A DNA stretch of 64,000 bases from Rhizobium mongolense subsp. loessense (GTDB lineage Bacteria > Pseudomonadota > Alphaproteobacteria > Rhizobiales > Rhizobiaceae). Below are positions 8,328 to 17,380 of this stretch, piece after piece. The notes below the pieces were generated by a model. That model searched no databases. It was not told where the DNA came from and saw only the letters and a list, made by a program, of their open reading frames with translations. Every line of letters begins with the position of its first letter. Position 1 is the first letter of the stretch. The translations under genes were made by a program, and so were the position numbers. Where the stretch lies: positions 1-64,000 of the forward strand of contig NZ_FMTM01000019.1 in assembly GCF_900099775.1 (NCBI RefSeq), in the 5' to 3' direction.

Positions 8328-9743
8328 ATGACGGAAACCGGAGATGACGACCGCATCCGCAGACGTCCGGACGACGAAGGAGCCGACATCTACGACGAGG
8401 ACGGCAATGTCCGCAGCGACTTTCTGGCGCTTGTCGGCGCTGCCATCGCTGACCGCGATACGATTTTTCTCCGGCAGAACGTTGCGCGCCTTCACGAGTC
8501 CGAAATAGGCGACCTGCTGGAATCGATTCAGCCGGATCAGCGCCTGGCGCTCGTCCGCCTCCTCGGCGACGATTTCGACATGACGGCGCTGACGGAGGTC
8601 GATGAAACGATTCGCCGCGAAATTGTCGACCAGATACCGAACGAGCAGATTGCCGCTGCAATCGGCGACCTCGATTCGGACGACGCTGTTTACATTCTTG
8701 AGGACCTCGACCAGGAAGACCGGGAAGAAATTCTGGCGCAGCTGCCGTTCACCGAGCGGGTGCGCCTGCGCAGGGCACTGGATTACCCGGAAAGCTCTGC
8801 CGGCCGCCGCATGCAGACGGAATTCGTGGCGGTGCCGCCCTTCTGGACCGTCGGTCAGACGATCGACTACATGCGCGAAGAGGAGGACCTGCCTTATTCC
8901 TTCACGCAGATCTTCGTTATAGACCCCACCTTCAAGCTGCTCGGCGCCGTCGATCTCGACCAGATTCTCCGCACTAAGCGGCAGACAAAAATCGAAGCGA
9001 TCATGCGCGAGACGACTCATCCGATTCCAGCCGAGATGGACCAGGAAGAAGCGGCGCAGCTCTTTGAGCAATACGACCTTCTCTCAGCCGCCGTCGTGGA
9101 CGAGAACGACCGTCTTGTCGGTGTTCTTACCATCGACGATGTAGTCGACGTCATTCACGAGGAAGCGGATGAGGACATCAAACGCCTCGGCGGCGTCGGT
9201 GACGAAGAGCTGTCCGACAATGTCATCTCGACCGTCCGCTCGCGCTTCCTCTGGCTGATGATCAATCTCGGCACGGCGATGCTTTCGGCCAGTGTCATCG
9301 GGCTCTTCGACGCATCGATCGAGAAGATGATCGCGCTTGCCGTACTGATGCCAATCGTGGCCTCCATGGGAGGCAATGCCGGTACGCAGACGATGACCGT
9401 GACCGTGCGCGCACTCGCGACCCGCGACCTCGACATATACAATGCCGGCCGCATCATCCGCAGGGAGGCGGGCGTCGGCGTCCTGAACGGCATCGTCTTT
9501 GCCAGCATCATGGGTACGATTGCCGGCACGTGGTTCCACGACTACCAGCTTGGTATGGTCATCGGCGCCGCCATGATCATCAACCTGGTGGCTGCGGCGC
9601 TGGCAGGCATTCTTTTGCCGCTTCTTCTGGATAAGGTCGGCGCGGACCCGGCTATCGCGTCGTCCGTTTTCGTAACCACCGTCACTGACTGCACCGGCTT
9701 CTTCGCTTTCCTCGGTATAGCCACCTGGTGGTTCGGCATCTGA
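8328..9743 (+). CDS. mgtE: MgtE-type magnesium transporter
   Basis: A 471-residue MgtE. An N-terminal alpha-helical superhelical domain comes first (motifs DLLESIQPDQRLALVRLL and DSDDAVYILEDL). Two CBS domains follow, with the segment TQIFVIDPTFKLLGAVDLDQ in the first. About five membrane helices form the C-terminal channel, including LMPIVASMGGNAGTQTMT, the conserved pore region. It imports Mg2+ across the inner membrane, with the cytoplasmic domains gating by Mg2+ level. The start at 8328 follows GCGAGGACGGCAG; an ATG five codons upstream is less well placed. Confidence 0.93.
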   Translation: MTETGDDDRIRRRPDDEGADIYDEDGNVRSDFLALVGAAIADRDTIFLRQNVARLHESEIGDLLESIQPDQRLALVRLLGDDFDMTALTEVDETIRREIVDQIPNEQIAAAIGDLDSDDAVYILEDLDQEDREEILAQLPFTERVRLRRALDYPESSAGRRMQTEFVAVPPFWTVGQTIDYMREEEDLPYSFTQIFVIDPTFKLLGAVDLDQILRTKRQTKIEAIMRETTHPIPAEMDQEEAAQLFEQYDLLSAAVVDENDRLVGVLTIDDVVDVIHEEADEDIKRLGGVGDEELSDNVISTVRSRFLWLMINLGTAMLSASVIGLFDASIEKMIALAVLMPIVASMGGNAGTQTMTVTVRALATRDLDIYNAGRIIRREAGVGVLNGIVFASIMGTIAGTWFHDYQLGMVIGAAMIINLVAAALAGILLPLLLDKVGADPAIASSVFVTTVTDCTGFFAFLGIATWWFGI

Positions 9744-9759
9744 GCCGGATTTGCCTAAA

Positions 9760-9787
9760 TTGACTATTACGTAAAAGTCAATATTAT
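9760..9787 (+). promoter_or_regulatory. palindromic operator overlapping the merR-type gene promoter
   Basis: Bases 9760-9781 form an inverted repeat with 10 of 11 pairs matching (TTGACTATTAC against GTAAAAGTCAA). Its left arm doubles as a -35 box (TTGACT), and a -10-like TATTAT lies 16 bases on at 9782-9787. An operator inside the promoter of a MerR-family gene is the expected place for autoregulation. The sequence was seen; the regulatory role is inference. Confidence 0.6.
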
Positions 9788-9808
9788 GGGCACAAGAGTG
9801 GGAAGCCA

Positions 9809-10201
9809 ATGCCAGTGAACAAGTACTATAGCATAACGGAGCTGACGCGCGAATTCGGAGTGTCGACGCGCACGCTTCGCTTCTACGAAGACGAGGGCCT
9901 GATCCATCCGGAACGCCGCGGGCGAACGCGCCTCTTCCGTCCGGCCGACCGGCGCCTGATCCAGGAAATCCTGCGCGGCCGCCGCATCGGCTTCACGATC
10001 GCGGAGATTCGCGAGATCATTCAGGTCTACAAGGATCCGCCGGGGGAACTCGGCCAGCTCAAGCTTTTGATGAAACGTGTTGACGAAAAGCGGGAAGACC
10101 TGCGCAAGAAGCGCAAGGACATCGACGACACGCTGACGGAGCTCGACAATATCGAAGAGGCCTGTCTCGGCCGTCTCGCTGAAATCGGCGTGGGCACCTG
10201 A
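9809..10201 (+). CDS. MerR family transcriptional regulator
   Basis: A 130-residue MerR-type activator/repressor. The winged helix-turn-helix is at residues 7-75 (YSITELTREFGVSTRTLRFY, then RRGRTRLFRPADRR). It is followed by a coiled dimerisation helix rich in Lys/Glu (KRVDEKREDLRKKRKDID). There is no metal-binding cysteine cluster in the tail; the single Cys near the end (EEACLG) argues against a heavy-metal sensor. In sequence style it resembles LiuR-type regulators of branched-chain amino acid and acyl-CoA catabolism, but that is inference. The palindrome just upstream is its likely binding site. Confidence 0.85.
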   Translation: MPVNKYYSITELTREFGVSTRTLRFYEDEGLIHPERRGRTRLFRPADRRLIQEILRGRRIGFTIAEIREIIQVYKDPPGELGQLKLLMKRVDEKREDLRKKRKDIDDTLTELDNIEEACLGRLAEIGVGT

Positions 10202-10204
10202 GCG

Positions 10205-10678
10205 TCAGATCCAGCGTCTGGTTCTTCTGCAATAGCTTTCGAAATCGCAGCCGAAGCGGGCCTGCAGGTGTCTTTCCTCGCGCCGGATCGCAACGAAGGT
10301 GGTGACGATCGCCGCGAAGACGGCTGCGACGTAGAACCAGCTATTTGCCGTCATGAGGGCGAAGGCGATCGTTGCAATCGTGTAGCCGAGATAGATCGGA
10401 TTGCGCGTGTAGCGAAAGGGACCGCGGGTGACGAGATGGGTTGTTGCGCGATGCGGCAAGATCGTCGTCCCGCTCTCCAGCAGGGTCTTGATCGCCCATA
10501 TATCGAGCGAGACGGCCGCGACGGTGAGCGCTGCGCCTAAGATCCAGGCAAAGGCGGTATGCATTCGGGGTATCGGAAGCCCGGCGATTTCGCCGAGCAG
10601 GAAAGCGCAGACAAAAGCGAGGCCGTATAGAACCGGCGGCCATGGAAATTTCAGCGGCTTCGAACGATAGGCATTCAT
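10205..10678 (-). CDS. isoprenylcysteine carboxyl methyltransferase-family membrane protein
   Basis: A 157-residue integral membrane protein of the ICMT/phospholipid methyltransferase type. Several hydrophobic helices precede the C-terminal signature TRNPIYLGYT and REERHLQARFG, which forms the S-adenosylmethionine pocket in this family. The substrate in bacteria is usually unknown. The start at 10678 has GAAGG eight bases upstream. It is the last gene of a tight three-gene membrane cluster (DUF599, DUF1624, this gene), starting only ten bases after the preceding gene ends. Its 3' end faces the merR-type gene with three bases between. Confidence 0.82.
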   Translation of the reverse strand: MNAYRSKPLKFPWPPVLYGLAFVCAFLLGEIAGLPIPRMHTAFAWILGAALTVAAVSLDIWAIKTLLESGTTILPHRATTHLVTRGPFRYTRNPIYLGYTIATIAFALMTANSWFYVAAVFAAIVTTFVAIRREERHLQARFGCDFESYCRRTRRWI

Positions 10679-10688
10679 CGAACTACCT

Positions 10689-11657
10689 TCATTGCGCTTC
10701 GGTGCTGCACTCCAATGCGATACGCTGGACCCTTTCATCCTTATCCGCCTGGATTGCGCCAGACTGGAGTGGCGTGAACAGGTTTTCACTCTGCAATCTT
10801 TCGAGCGTGCACTGGCAGAAGCTGCGGCAAAGCGCTTCGCCTTCCTGGACGACGCAGGAGGATTGGCATTGCTGCAAGTAGGTCTGCACGGGATCAGGCT
10901 TTGCGGGCGGAACGACGATTGAAAGCGCATAGGCGATCGAAATCAGGATCGGCTGGTGGATCAGGTAAATCGCGAGGCTGTGACGGCCAGCTTTTGCGAG
11001 CAGAGTGGTGCCGGTGCCAAATTTTGCGAGCCATTCCGCCCAGCCCTGCTTCAGCGCAATGCTCGATGCGCCCATGCCGAAGAGAAATGGCCCTATCCAG
11101 GGTAGAACCGGCACATAATCGTTCGACCGCGGAACCGTCTGCGAAAGGCCCACCCACCAAAGCCATGGCGTGTCGAAGAATGAAGAGCGCAGATAGAGCG
11201 GGGCGATGACGGCCGCAATGCCGGCGCCGATCGTGATAATCCCGGGCATGCGCAGGAAGAGGAGGCCGATGACGGTTGCAGCTGCGATACTGTGCAGAAT
11301 ACCGAAAAATATCGCGCCCTGCGGCATCGCGATCGCCGTCGCGGCCGTGATAAGAGCCGCGGCTGAAACGATGATGCCAAGCCGCCGGAGATAGGCCTGG
11401 CGCCTGATGCTTGGCGTGCAGGCAAGCACCAAGCTGACGCCGGCGAGGAAGAGGAATGTCGAGGCGATCGCGCGGGCATAGATCTTCAGCCACCCAGCCT
11501 CCGCTGTCCCGCGCGCCAGATAGCCCATGAACTCCATATCCCACGTGAAGTGGTAGGTCGCCATGGCAATCAGGGCCGCGCCGCGCGCCGTGTCGAGCAG
11601 GCCGATGCGCGGCGGCCGGGCGGGCGCACCGTTTTCGTTCGCCGAAATAGCCATCAT
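10689..11657 (-). CDS. DUF1624 family membrane protein (heparan-alpha-glucosaminide N-acetyltransferase-like)
   Basis: A 322-residue multi-spanning membrane protein. It begins with the family signature GLLDTARGAALIAMATYHFTWD and ends its membrane part with GRHSLAIYLIHQPILI, features shared with DUF1624 and related acyltransferase-like proteins. After the last helix there is a cysteine-rich cytoplasmic or periplasmic tail (CQSSC, CRSFCQC) that may form a disulfide or metal site. The start codon overlaps the stop codon of the upstream DUF599 gene (ATGA-type overlap), implying translational coupling. The acyl acceptor is unknown. Confidence 0.82.
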   Translation of the reverse strand: MMAISANENGAPARPPRIGLLDTARGAALIAMATYHFTWDMEFMGYLARGTAEAGWLKIYARAIASTFLFLAGVSLVLACTPSIRRQAYLRRLGIIVSAAALITAATAIAMPQGAIFFGILHSIAAATVIGLLFLRMPGIITIGAGIAAVIAPLYLRSSFFDTPWLWWVGLSQTVPRSNDYVPVLPWIGPFLFGMGASSIALKQGWAEWLAKFGTGTTLLAKAGRHSLAIYLIHQPILISIAYALSIVVPPAKPDPVQTYLQQCQSSCVVQEGEALCRSFCQCTLERLQSENLFTPLQSGAIQADKDERVQRIALECSTEAQ

Positions 11658-12424
11658 AATCCCCCGGGCAAATCACTTCCGCCATCTGGCGGCATATCGC
11701 GGCGAATAGCAGAAAGGTGGAGAATTGATGGCGGGTTGGCATCCATGATCGCCAGCCGGGCCTCCGAGAAGAACTGCCTGCGCGTGAGCACCACGACGAT
11801 GATCGCCGTCGTCGCCATGAAAACGTAAGCGTTCACGAACCACCCGAGATAACCGATCGACAGGAAGATCGCGCGAAGGCCTTCATTGAAATGTCCGCCG
11901 GCAATCACATTCATGCGGATGACCCGTTCGGCGGCGCGCTCGGCGGCGATGACATCGGTCTCGCTGTCGCGCACCATTGGGATCGAGCCGAAGAGGATGC
12001 TGCAGTAGTTGAAGAGCCTGTAAGACCAGCCGAACTTGAAGAAGGCGTATGCAAAGAGGGCCGTCAGCCCGCCGACCTTGAGTTCGAAGCTCGCGGTGCC
12101 GCTGCTGAATACATAGGGCAGATCGGCGAAGATGGATTTTACCTTGTCCGTCGCGCCAAGCAGTGCAAAGCAGCTGCCGATCGCGAACATTGAAGTCGAT
12201 GCAAAAAAGGCCGTGCCGTTCTGGAGCCCGGCCATGATCTGCGTGTCGATCATCTTCAGGTCGCGGCGCAGCGAATTGTAGATCCATTCGCGTCGCCGCT
12301 CGGTCATGGCATGGGTGAGGCTCGTGCGGCCGAAGAATGTCCTGCCGCGCAGCAGCCAGGCATAGCCGAGCCAGAGAATGGCGAAGAAAGCCAGTGCGAT
12401 ATAATCCGCAACCGTCAGCATCAA
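11654..12424 (-). CDS. DUF599 family membrane protein
   Basis: A 256-residue inner-membrane protein of the DUF599 family. The N-terminal helix (MMLTVADYIALAFFAILWLGY) is followed by the conserved REWIYNSLRRDLKMIDTQIMAGLQNG, and by three further hydrophobic regions. The function of the family is not known. It is the first gene of the coupled cluster with the DUF1624 and ICMT-like genes, and it is divergent from sdaA across a 175-base region containing a perfect 12-base palindrome. Confidence 0.85.
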   Translation of the reverse strand: MMLTVADYIALAFFAILWLGYAWLLRGRTFFGRTSLTHAMTERRREWIYNSLRRDLKMIDTQIMAGLQNGTAFFASTSMFAIGSCFALLGATDKVKSIFADLPYVFSSGTASFELKVGGLTALFAYAFFKFGWSYRLFNYCSILFGSIPMVRDSETDVIAAERAAERVIRMNVIAGGHFNEGLRAIFLSIGYLGWFVNAYVFMATTAIIVVVLTRRQFFSEARLAIMDANPPSILHLSAIRRDMPPDGGSDLPGGL

Positions 12425-12460
12425 TGTTACAATCCTGCATTCGACGCCGCCACTCTACAG

Positions 12461-12472
12461 ATGCAATTGCAT
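12461..12472. promoter_or_regulatory. 12-base perfect palindrome between divergent DUF599 gene and sdaA
   Basis: ATGCAATTGCAT is a perfect palindrome sitting in the shared upstream region, 37 bases from the DUF599 start and 128 bases from the sdaA start. It could be an operator; nothing in the sequence identifies the protein that would bind it. Confidence 0.3.
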
Positions 12473-12599
12473 GCTGCAATGATTGGCAAGACGCGCCCTT
12501 CGTTTTAGTGTCGCGCCAATTAAACGCGATGTCGGTTCGTCGCGAGTGCCGGAATAGCCTTTTGGATAGTCTGGCGGAAGATTTTCACAGGAAGCAGGC

Positions 12600-14006
12600 A
12601 TGTTCCTTTCGGTATTCGACGTTTTCAAGATCGGTATCGGCCCATCGAGCTCGCATACGATGGGTCCGATGTCGGCTGCCAACCGCTTCCTCGACCTGAT
12701 CCTTTCGAGCGAATGGCCACGTCCGTCCTCTGGCGTTCAGGTTGCCGCGATCAAGGTCAGCCTGCACGGCTCGCTTGCGCATACCGGTATCGGGCACGGG
12801 ACGGGCAGGGCGGTCATTCTCGGCCTGATGGGCGAGAAGCCCGACAGCGTCGATCCGGACAAGATGGACGGCATCATCGACCAGGTAGAGCGCTCCGGCC
12901 GCATCACGCCGCCCGGCCACCCGGGTTATTCTTTCATGCCGAAGAACGATCTGGTCTTCGACAAGAAGCAACCCTTGCCGGGCCATGCAAACGGCATGTC
13001 CTTCTGCGCCTATGACCGGGACGAACGCCTGCTCCTGAAACGCGTCTACTATTCCGTCGGCGGCGGTTTCGTCGTCACCGATACCGAGCTCGAGCAGATG
13101 CGCGCCAAGAAGAAAGCCGTCGCGGGTGCGACCAAGGTTCCCTATCCCTTCGCCACCGCCAAGCAGATGCTGGAAATGGCGGAGCGCTCCGGCCTCAGCA
13201 TCGCGCAGATGAAGCGCGCCAACGAGGAGAGCCAGCGCAGCCGTGAGGAGCTCGACCAAGGTCTCGACCGTATCTGGGAAGCCATGCGCTCCTGTATTGA
13301 GCGCGGTCTCAAGGTCGACGGCATCATGCCGGGCGGTTTGAATGTCCGGCGCCGTGCGAGGAAGATCCATGACAAGCTGCAGGAGGAGTGGAGGAGCAAC
13401 CGCATCAATCCGCTGCTCGCCAACGACTGGCTGAGTGTCTATGCCATGGCCGTCAACGAGGAGAATGCGGCCGGTGGCCGCGTGGTAACCGCGCCCACGA
13501 ACGGTGCAGCGGGAGTTATTCCCGCAACGATCCGCTATTACGAACATTTCCACGAGGATTGGGATCAGAACGGCATCCGCGACTATCTCCTGACTGCGGC
13601 TGCCGTCGGCGGCATCATTAAGCACAATGCCTCGATTTCCGGCGCCGAAGTGGGCTGTCAGGGCGAGGTCGGTTCTGCGGCTGCGATGGCGGCCGCGGGA
13701 CTTGCGGCGGTGATGGGTGGCACGCCCGCCCAGATCGAGAATGCGGCGGAAATCGCGCTGGAGCACCATCTCGGCATGACCTGCGACCCGGTGGCCGGTC
13801 TCGTCCAGGTGCCGTGCATCGAACGCAATGCACTCGGTGCCGTCAAGGCCGTTACAGCCGCCTCGCTTGCTGTCAAAGGCGACGGCCAGCATTTCGTGCC
13901 GCTTGACGCGTGCATCGAGACGATGCGCCAGACGGGCCACGACATGAACGAGAAATACAAGGAAACTTCGACCGGGGGTCTCGCTGTCAACGTCGTCGAA
14001 TGCTGA
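12600..14006 (+). CDS. sdaA: L-serine ammonia-lyase (iron-sulfur type)
   Basis: A 468-residue L-serine dehydratase converting serine to pyruvate and ammonia. The beta domain is at the N-terminus (MFLSVFDVFKIGIGPSSSHT), and the alpha domain carries the cysteines expected to hold the [4Fe-4S] cluster: VGCQGEVGSA, MTCDPVAG and VPCIERNA. It is the single-chain form, with both domains in one polypeptide. The start is supported by AGGAAG upstream. It stands as its own transcription unit, followed after 62 bases by a DUF1489 gene on the same strand. Confidence 0.94.
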   Translation: MFLSVFDVFKIGIGPSSSHTMGPMSAANRFLDLILSSEWPRPSSGVQVAAIKVSLHGSLAHTGIGHGTGRAVILGLMGEKPDSVDPDKMDGIIDQVERSGRITPPGHPGYSFMPKNDLVFDKKQPLPGHANGMSFCAYDRDERLLLKRVYYSVGGGFVVTDTELEQMRAKKKAVAGATKVPYPFATAKQMLEMAERSGLSIAQMKRANEESQRSREELDQGLDRIWEAMRSCIERGLKVDGIMPGGLNVRRRARKIHDKLQEEWRSNRINPLLANDWLSVYAMAVNEENAAGGRVVTAPTNGAAGVIPATIRYYEHFHEDWDQNGIRDYLLTAAAVGGIIKHNASISGAEVGCQGEVGSAAAMAAAGLAAVMGGTPAQIENAAEIALEHHLGMTCDPVAGLVQVPCIERNALGAVKAVTAASLAVKGDGQHFVPLDACIETMRQTGHDMNEKYKETSTGGLAVNVVEC

Positions 14007-14068
14007 GCCTGTGGACTTGCGACCGGTAGTCGCTTGACGCTGCCGGTCAAAAGGATTTCAACGACGGC

Positions 14069-14506
14069 ATGGCATTGCACCTGATCAAATTATGCGTCGG
14101 CGCAGACTCGATCGACGATTTGCGCGAATGGGTGGCGGAGCGTTCGCTGCGGGCGATTGCGGCTGGCCTCGAGCCGCATTCCGTTCACACGACGCGCATG
14201 GTTCCAAAACGCGTGGATGAGCTGCTTGACGGCGGCTCACTCTATTGGGTCATCAAGGGGCAGGTGCAAGCGCGCCAGAAGCTCTTGGACATCCAGACCT
14301 TCACGGACAGCGAAGGGATCGGCAGGTGCCACCTGGTTCTTGGCCCGGAAGTGATCGAAACTGCCGTGCAGCCGAAGCGCGCCTTCCAGGGCTGGCGCTA
14401 TTATCCGGAAGAAGACGTGCCGCGGGATATCACGACGCTCGGGGAGGGTGTTGCCGAGATGCCCGCGGATTTGCGCCGCGAGCTGTCGGAGCTTGGATTG
14501 CTGTAA
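14069..14506 (+). CDS. DUF1489 family protein
   Basis: A 145-residue soluble protein of the DUF1489 family, common in alphaproteobacteria and of unknown function. Typical blocks are HLIKLCVGADSIDDL at the N-terminus, the central YWVIKGQVQARQKL, and the C-terminal GWRYY. It ends two bases before the end of the oppositely oriented small gene at 14509, so the two converge with no room for a separate terminator. Confidence 0.87.
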   Translation: MALHLIKLCVGADSIDDLREWVAERSLRAIAAGLEPHSVHTTRMVPKRVDELLDGGSLYWVIKGQVQARQKLLDIQTFTDSEGIGRCHLVLGPEVIETAVQPKRAFQGWRYYPEEDVPRDITTLGEGVAEMPADLRRELSELGLL

Positions 14507-14508
14507 CC

Positions 14509-14781
14509 TCAGCGCAGCCGCAGCATGACCGGCGATTTGCCGTCCGGGCAGGTGACGTGCAAATGGATGCTGGCTTCCGGCTGCGAGTAGCGCCAGGCGC
14601 GCGCGCCGTGGCAGAGCAGCAAGTTGATCAGATCCTTGGTCTTCGCCGATTTTGCTCTCGGCCGGTGCAGGCCGATCTCAGCAAGCCGCAGCGCTGCCTC
14701 GTGCAGCGGATGAAGGCCGAACCGCGCCGGCTTGCCTGAACTGCGGGGCGGAAAACCCGTTACATTTCCATTGGTCGCCAT
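14509..14781 (-). CDS. small conserved hypothetical protein, 90 aa
   Basis: A 90-residue basic protein (starts MATNGNVTGF) with a short conserved-looking C-terminal beta part (ASIHLHVTCPDGKSPVML). I do not recognise it. The start at 14781 has GGGGATGATT upstream; two further in-frame starts up to 14799 have no better support. It is convergent with the DUF1489 gene. Confidence 0.6.
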   Translation of the reverse strand: MATNGNVTGFPPRSSGKPARFGLHPLHEAALRLAEIGLHRPRAKSAKTKDLINLLLCHGARAWRYSQPEASIHLHVTCPDGKSPVMLRLR

Positions 14782-14891
14782 AATCATCCCCGTACGCATT
14801 ACAAATCGAGGTTATGAACTGTAGCCGGCGCCGCGAACACCGATTCCGGCCGTGAACGGCGCCGTCAGGAATGCTGGCGGCACCGTATCTC

Positions 14892-16424
14892 TCATTGGGC
14901 TGCGGCCCAGCACTTGACGCCTGCGCGCTTGAGCGCCTTGCAGGCATTTACGGCTTCGCGCTGGTCCTCGAAGCCGCCGAAGCGGGCGCGATAGACCTGA
15001 TCGCCGCCGTTTGCATAGGCGACTGCGAAGGGCTTTGCCGAGCTCAGGGCCTTGCCGCCCTTGCTCTTTGCATTCTCCAGCAGATCCATCGCCATTTCGC
15101 GGCTCGACGACACGCCGATCTGAACGACCCAGCCACTAGGCCCCTGGTCGGCAACCGCCGCCGGTTTCGCGGCAGCGGCGGCGGGACCGACCGAAGCGGT
15201 CGTGAGAGCATCGACTGGATTGCCGGCCGGCTCTTCCGGCGGCATGTAGGCAGGGGCCGGAGAGGGGACAGCAACGGAGGCTTGCTTGAAGCTCTTGATC
15301 TTCACCTTGGTCGGAGCCGGAATCTCGGTCTTCTGTTCGGTAACGAGCGGGTTTTCGGATTTCGCAGCAGGAGCGTCGGTATAGGCGACGGCAGCGGATG
15401 CTACCTCATAGCGCGCATCCGGCGTCGGGCCTTTGCGCGGCAGGTCGACATCGGTGGCCGCGACAGGAATTTCACCTTCAGAAGCAACAGGTGACGGAAC
15501 CGGTGTGGGTGCCGTCTGCGCAATCAGGTTGGAGCCGCCGCGCGTGGAAGCCTTCGGAAGATAGGTCGCAATCAGCTTACGCATCTGTCCATCGCGGGCA
15601 GGCGTGGAGGTGCCCCCCATGACGACACCGACGATCGACTTGCCGTCGGCCTGCACTGAGCTCACCAGATTGAAACCGGCAGCCCGGGTATAGCCGGTCT
15701 TGATGCCGTCGACGCCGCGCACCGAACCGACAAGGCGGTTGTGGCTGCGGATGACGCGGTTGCCGAACTTGAAGCTGCGCGTGGAGAAATAGCTGTAATA
15801 CTGCGGAAAATGCTGGCGAAGTGCGATACCGAGGCGGGCCTGATCGCGTGCCGTGGTCATCTGTGCCGTGTTCGGCAGGCCGTTGGCATTGCGATAGGTA
15901 GTACGCGTCATGCCGAGCGCATGCGCCTTGACGGTCATCGCCTGAGCGAACCGGCTTTCGCTGCCGGCAAGTAATTCGCCAAGCGCCGTTGCCGCGTCAT
16001 TGGCGGAGAGTGTCACAAGGCCAAGGATGCCTTGTTCGACGCTGATCGAACTGCCGGCCTTGACGCCTAGCTTGGTCGGAGCCTGAGATGAAGCGTAAGC
16101 CGAGAAGGGGACACGCGTGTCGAGACGGATGCGGCCCTGCTCAAGGGCCTCGAAGACCATATAGAGCGTCATCATCTTCGTCAGCGACGCCGGATATTGG
16201 AGGCGATCGGCGTTCTCGCTGTATAGAACGTTGCCGGACTTCGCATCGACGACAATGCCCGCGTATTTCGAATTTGCGGCTTCTGCTTCGGCTGTGGCCG
16301 ACTCAACGAGGAAAGCCGTTGTTGCGATCGCGATCGCCGCTAACATCTTCACCAGGAAATTGCCGGATCGTGGCGATAATACGAAGGATATTGACCTTGA
16401 CACTATTTCACTCTTCGCTTGCAT
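14892..16424 (-). CDS. D-alanyl-D-alanine carboxypeptidase with C-terminal SPOR domain
   Basis: A periplasmic penicillin-binding protein of about 510 residues. It has an N-terminal signal/anchor segment (LVKMLAAIAIATTAFLVESA) and an S11 peptidase domain with all three motifs intact: SLTK at residues 80-83, SAN in TLSANDAAT, and KTG in GIKTGYT. A Pro/Ala-rich linker leads to a C-terminal SPOR domain (WVVQIGVSSSREMAMD to the end), which targets denuded septal glycan. It trims D-Ala from pentapeptides, probably at the division site. The start is uncertain: ATG at 16424 has no clear ribosome-binding site, and a GTG at 16445 lies too close to GAGGAC. Confidence 0.88.
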   Translation of the reverse strand: MQAKSEIVSRSISFVLSPRSGNFLVKMLAAIAIATTAFLVESATAEAEAANSKYAGIVVDAKSGNVLYSENADRLQYPASLTKMMTLYMVFEALEQGRIRLDTRVPFSAYASSQAPTKLGVKAGSSISVEQGILGLVTLSANDAATALGELLAGSESRFAQAMTVKAHALGMTRTTYRNANGLPNTAQMTTARDQARLGIALRQHFPQYYSYFSTRSFKFGNRVIRSHNRLVGSVRGVDGIKTGYTRAAGFNLVSSVQADGKSIVGVVMGGTSTPARDGQMRKLIATYLPKASTRGGSNLIAQTAPTPVPSPVASEGEIPVAATDVDLPRKGPTPDARYEVASAAVAYTDAPAAKSENPLVTEQKTEIPAPTKVKIKSFKQASVAVPSPAPAYMPPEEPAGNPVDALTTASVGPAAAAAKPAAVADQGPSGWVVQIGVSSSREMAMDLLENAKSKGGKALSSAKPFAVAYANGGDQVYRARFGGFEDQREAVNACKALKRAGVKCWAAAQ

Positions 16425-16540
16425 TTCAAATATCGGCCTACACACGTCCTCGTTGTCTCGGCCATTGTCTTTTGAATCTAACCGAGCGGGGTTACCAATC
16501 CGTTTATGATTAATCGTTTGCTTCGCCGTACAGATGCATT

Positions 16541-17293
16541 TTAGCGGGGTGTTGCGGAACGGGTCACAAGACGGGCCTCCACAAATCTGCGAATAGCGGC
16601 ATCAATATGGTCCCACTCCTGCAAATGGCGGCTTGAGAAGCGGTAGAGGACGCTAAGGTCTTTGCCGACCTTGATGTCGCGCTGGCAATCCCCGCTTGTT
16701 GGACCAGCCTCCGGGGAGGGCAGGATGCAGCGAACGGCGTATGTGGCCTCATTGGCGCGCGGTGCCGTCAGCAGAACCTCGCCGCCATAGCCTGCTTCGG
16801 CTTTCAGATTGTGCAGCATCAGTCCGTTGCCATAGGGCACGGCGGCGCCTTCCATCACATGCGTATAGATGAGCTCGACGCGGCCGGACATGTCGCGCGA
16901 CATCGTGCTTTGGGTGATCTGCAGAAAGATAAGATTGGCGGATTGCGAGACGTCGTCGAATCGCTCGCGGTGTTCCTTCGTGTAGCCCTGCAATTCCGGC
17001 CAGGTGAGATAAACGTCGGCGCGTTCGGCGGCACCGCTATGCCTCTGGCTCGGGAAGCGGATCACGTTTTCGGGCAGAGTGAGCGTGTCGCGACCGATGG
17101 TGATCGTGACGATGGCGGTATCGTCGGTATTGCCCGCCAGCGTAATGTGCCGGCCGATCCAGCGGCCGCCGATGCTGATACCCAGCGTCAGCATTGCAAG
17201 AATTGCGACAACTGCGGTCAGACGGAAGATGAAGCCGTTCGAGAAGAGGGGCGACTCGTCGGGTATGCCGGTGCTGCGGGCGAGGTTGCTCAT
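16541..17293 (-). CDS. conserved hypothetical membrane-anchored protein
   Basis: A 250-residue protein with a short cytoplasmic N-terminus, one strong membrane helix (about residues 24-46, FIFRLTAVVAILAMLTLGISIG), and a large periplasmic part containing a cysteine pair (AVRCIL and GDCQRD). I do not recognise the family. A TTAA-N7-TTAA box lies 88 bases upstream of its start, suggesting cell-cycle control by CtrA. It lies upstream of the carboxypeptidase gene in the same orientation, which supports an envelope role, but no function is claimed. Confidence 0.75.
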   Translation of the reverse strand: MSNLARSTGIPDESPLFSNGFIFRLTAVVAILAMLTLGISIGGRWIGRHITLAGNTDDTAIVTITIGRDTLTLPENVIRFPSQRHSGAAERADVYLTWPELQGYTKEHRERFDDVSQSANLIFLQITQSTMSRDMSGRVELIYTHVMEGAAVPYGNGLMLHNLKAEAGYGGEVLLTAPRANEATYAVRCILPSPEAGPTSGDCQRDIKVGKDLSVLYRFSSRHLQEWDHIDAAIRRFVEARLVTRSATPR

Positions 17294-17380
17294 GGCGGAT
17301 CTTTAATGTCTGACCGCCGCGAACGAGACTGGAGTCGCCGGTGCCTTGATGGATCTCGCGGCATCATCGGACGGATGCAG

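Noticed and set aside
12585..13940. Minus-strand frame of 451 codons
   Set aside because: Antisense shadow of sdaA, whose motifs and ribosome-binding site are clear.
14030..14056. Possible terminator after sdaA (GACCGG...CCGGTC)
   Set aside because: Six-base stem with a long loop and no T-run; not convincing.
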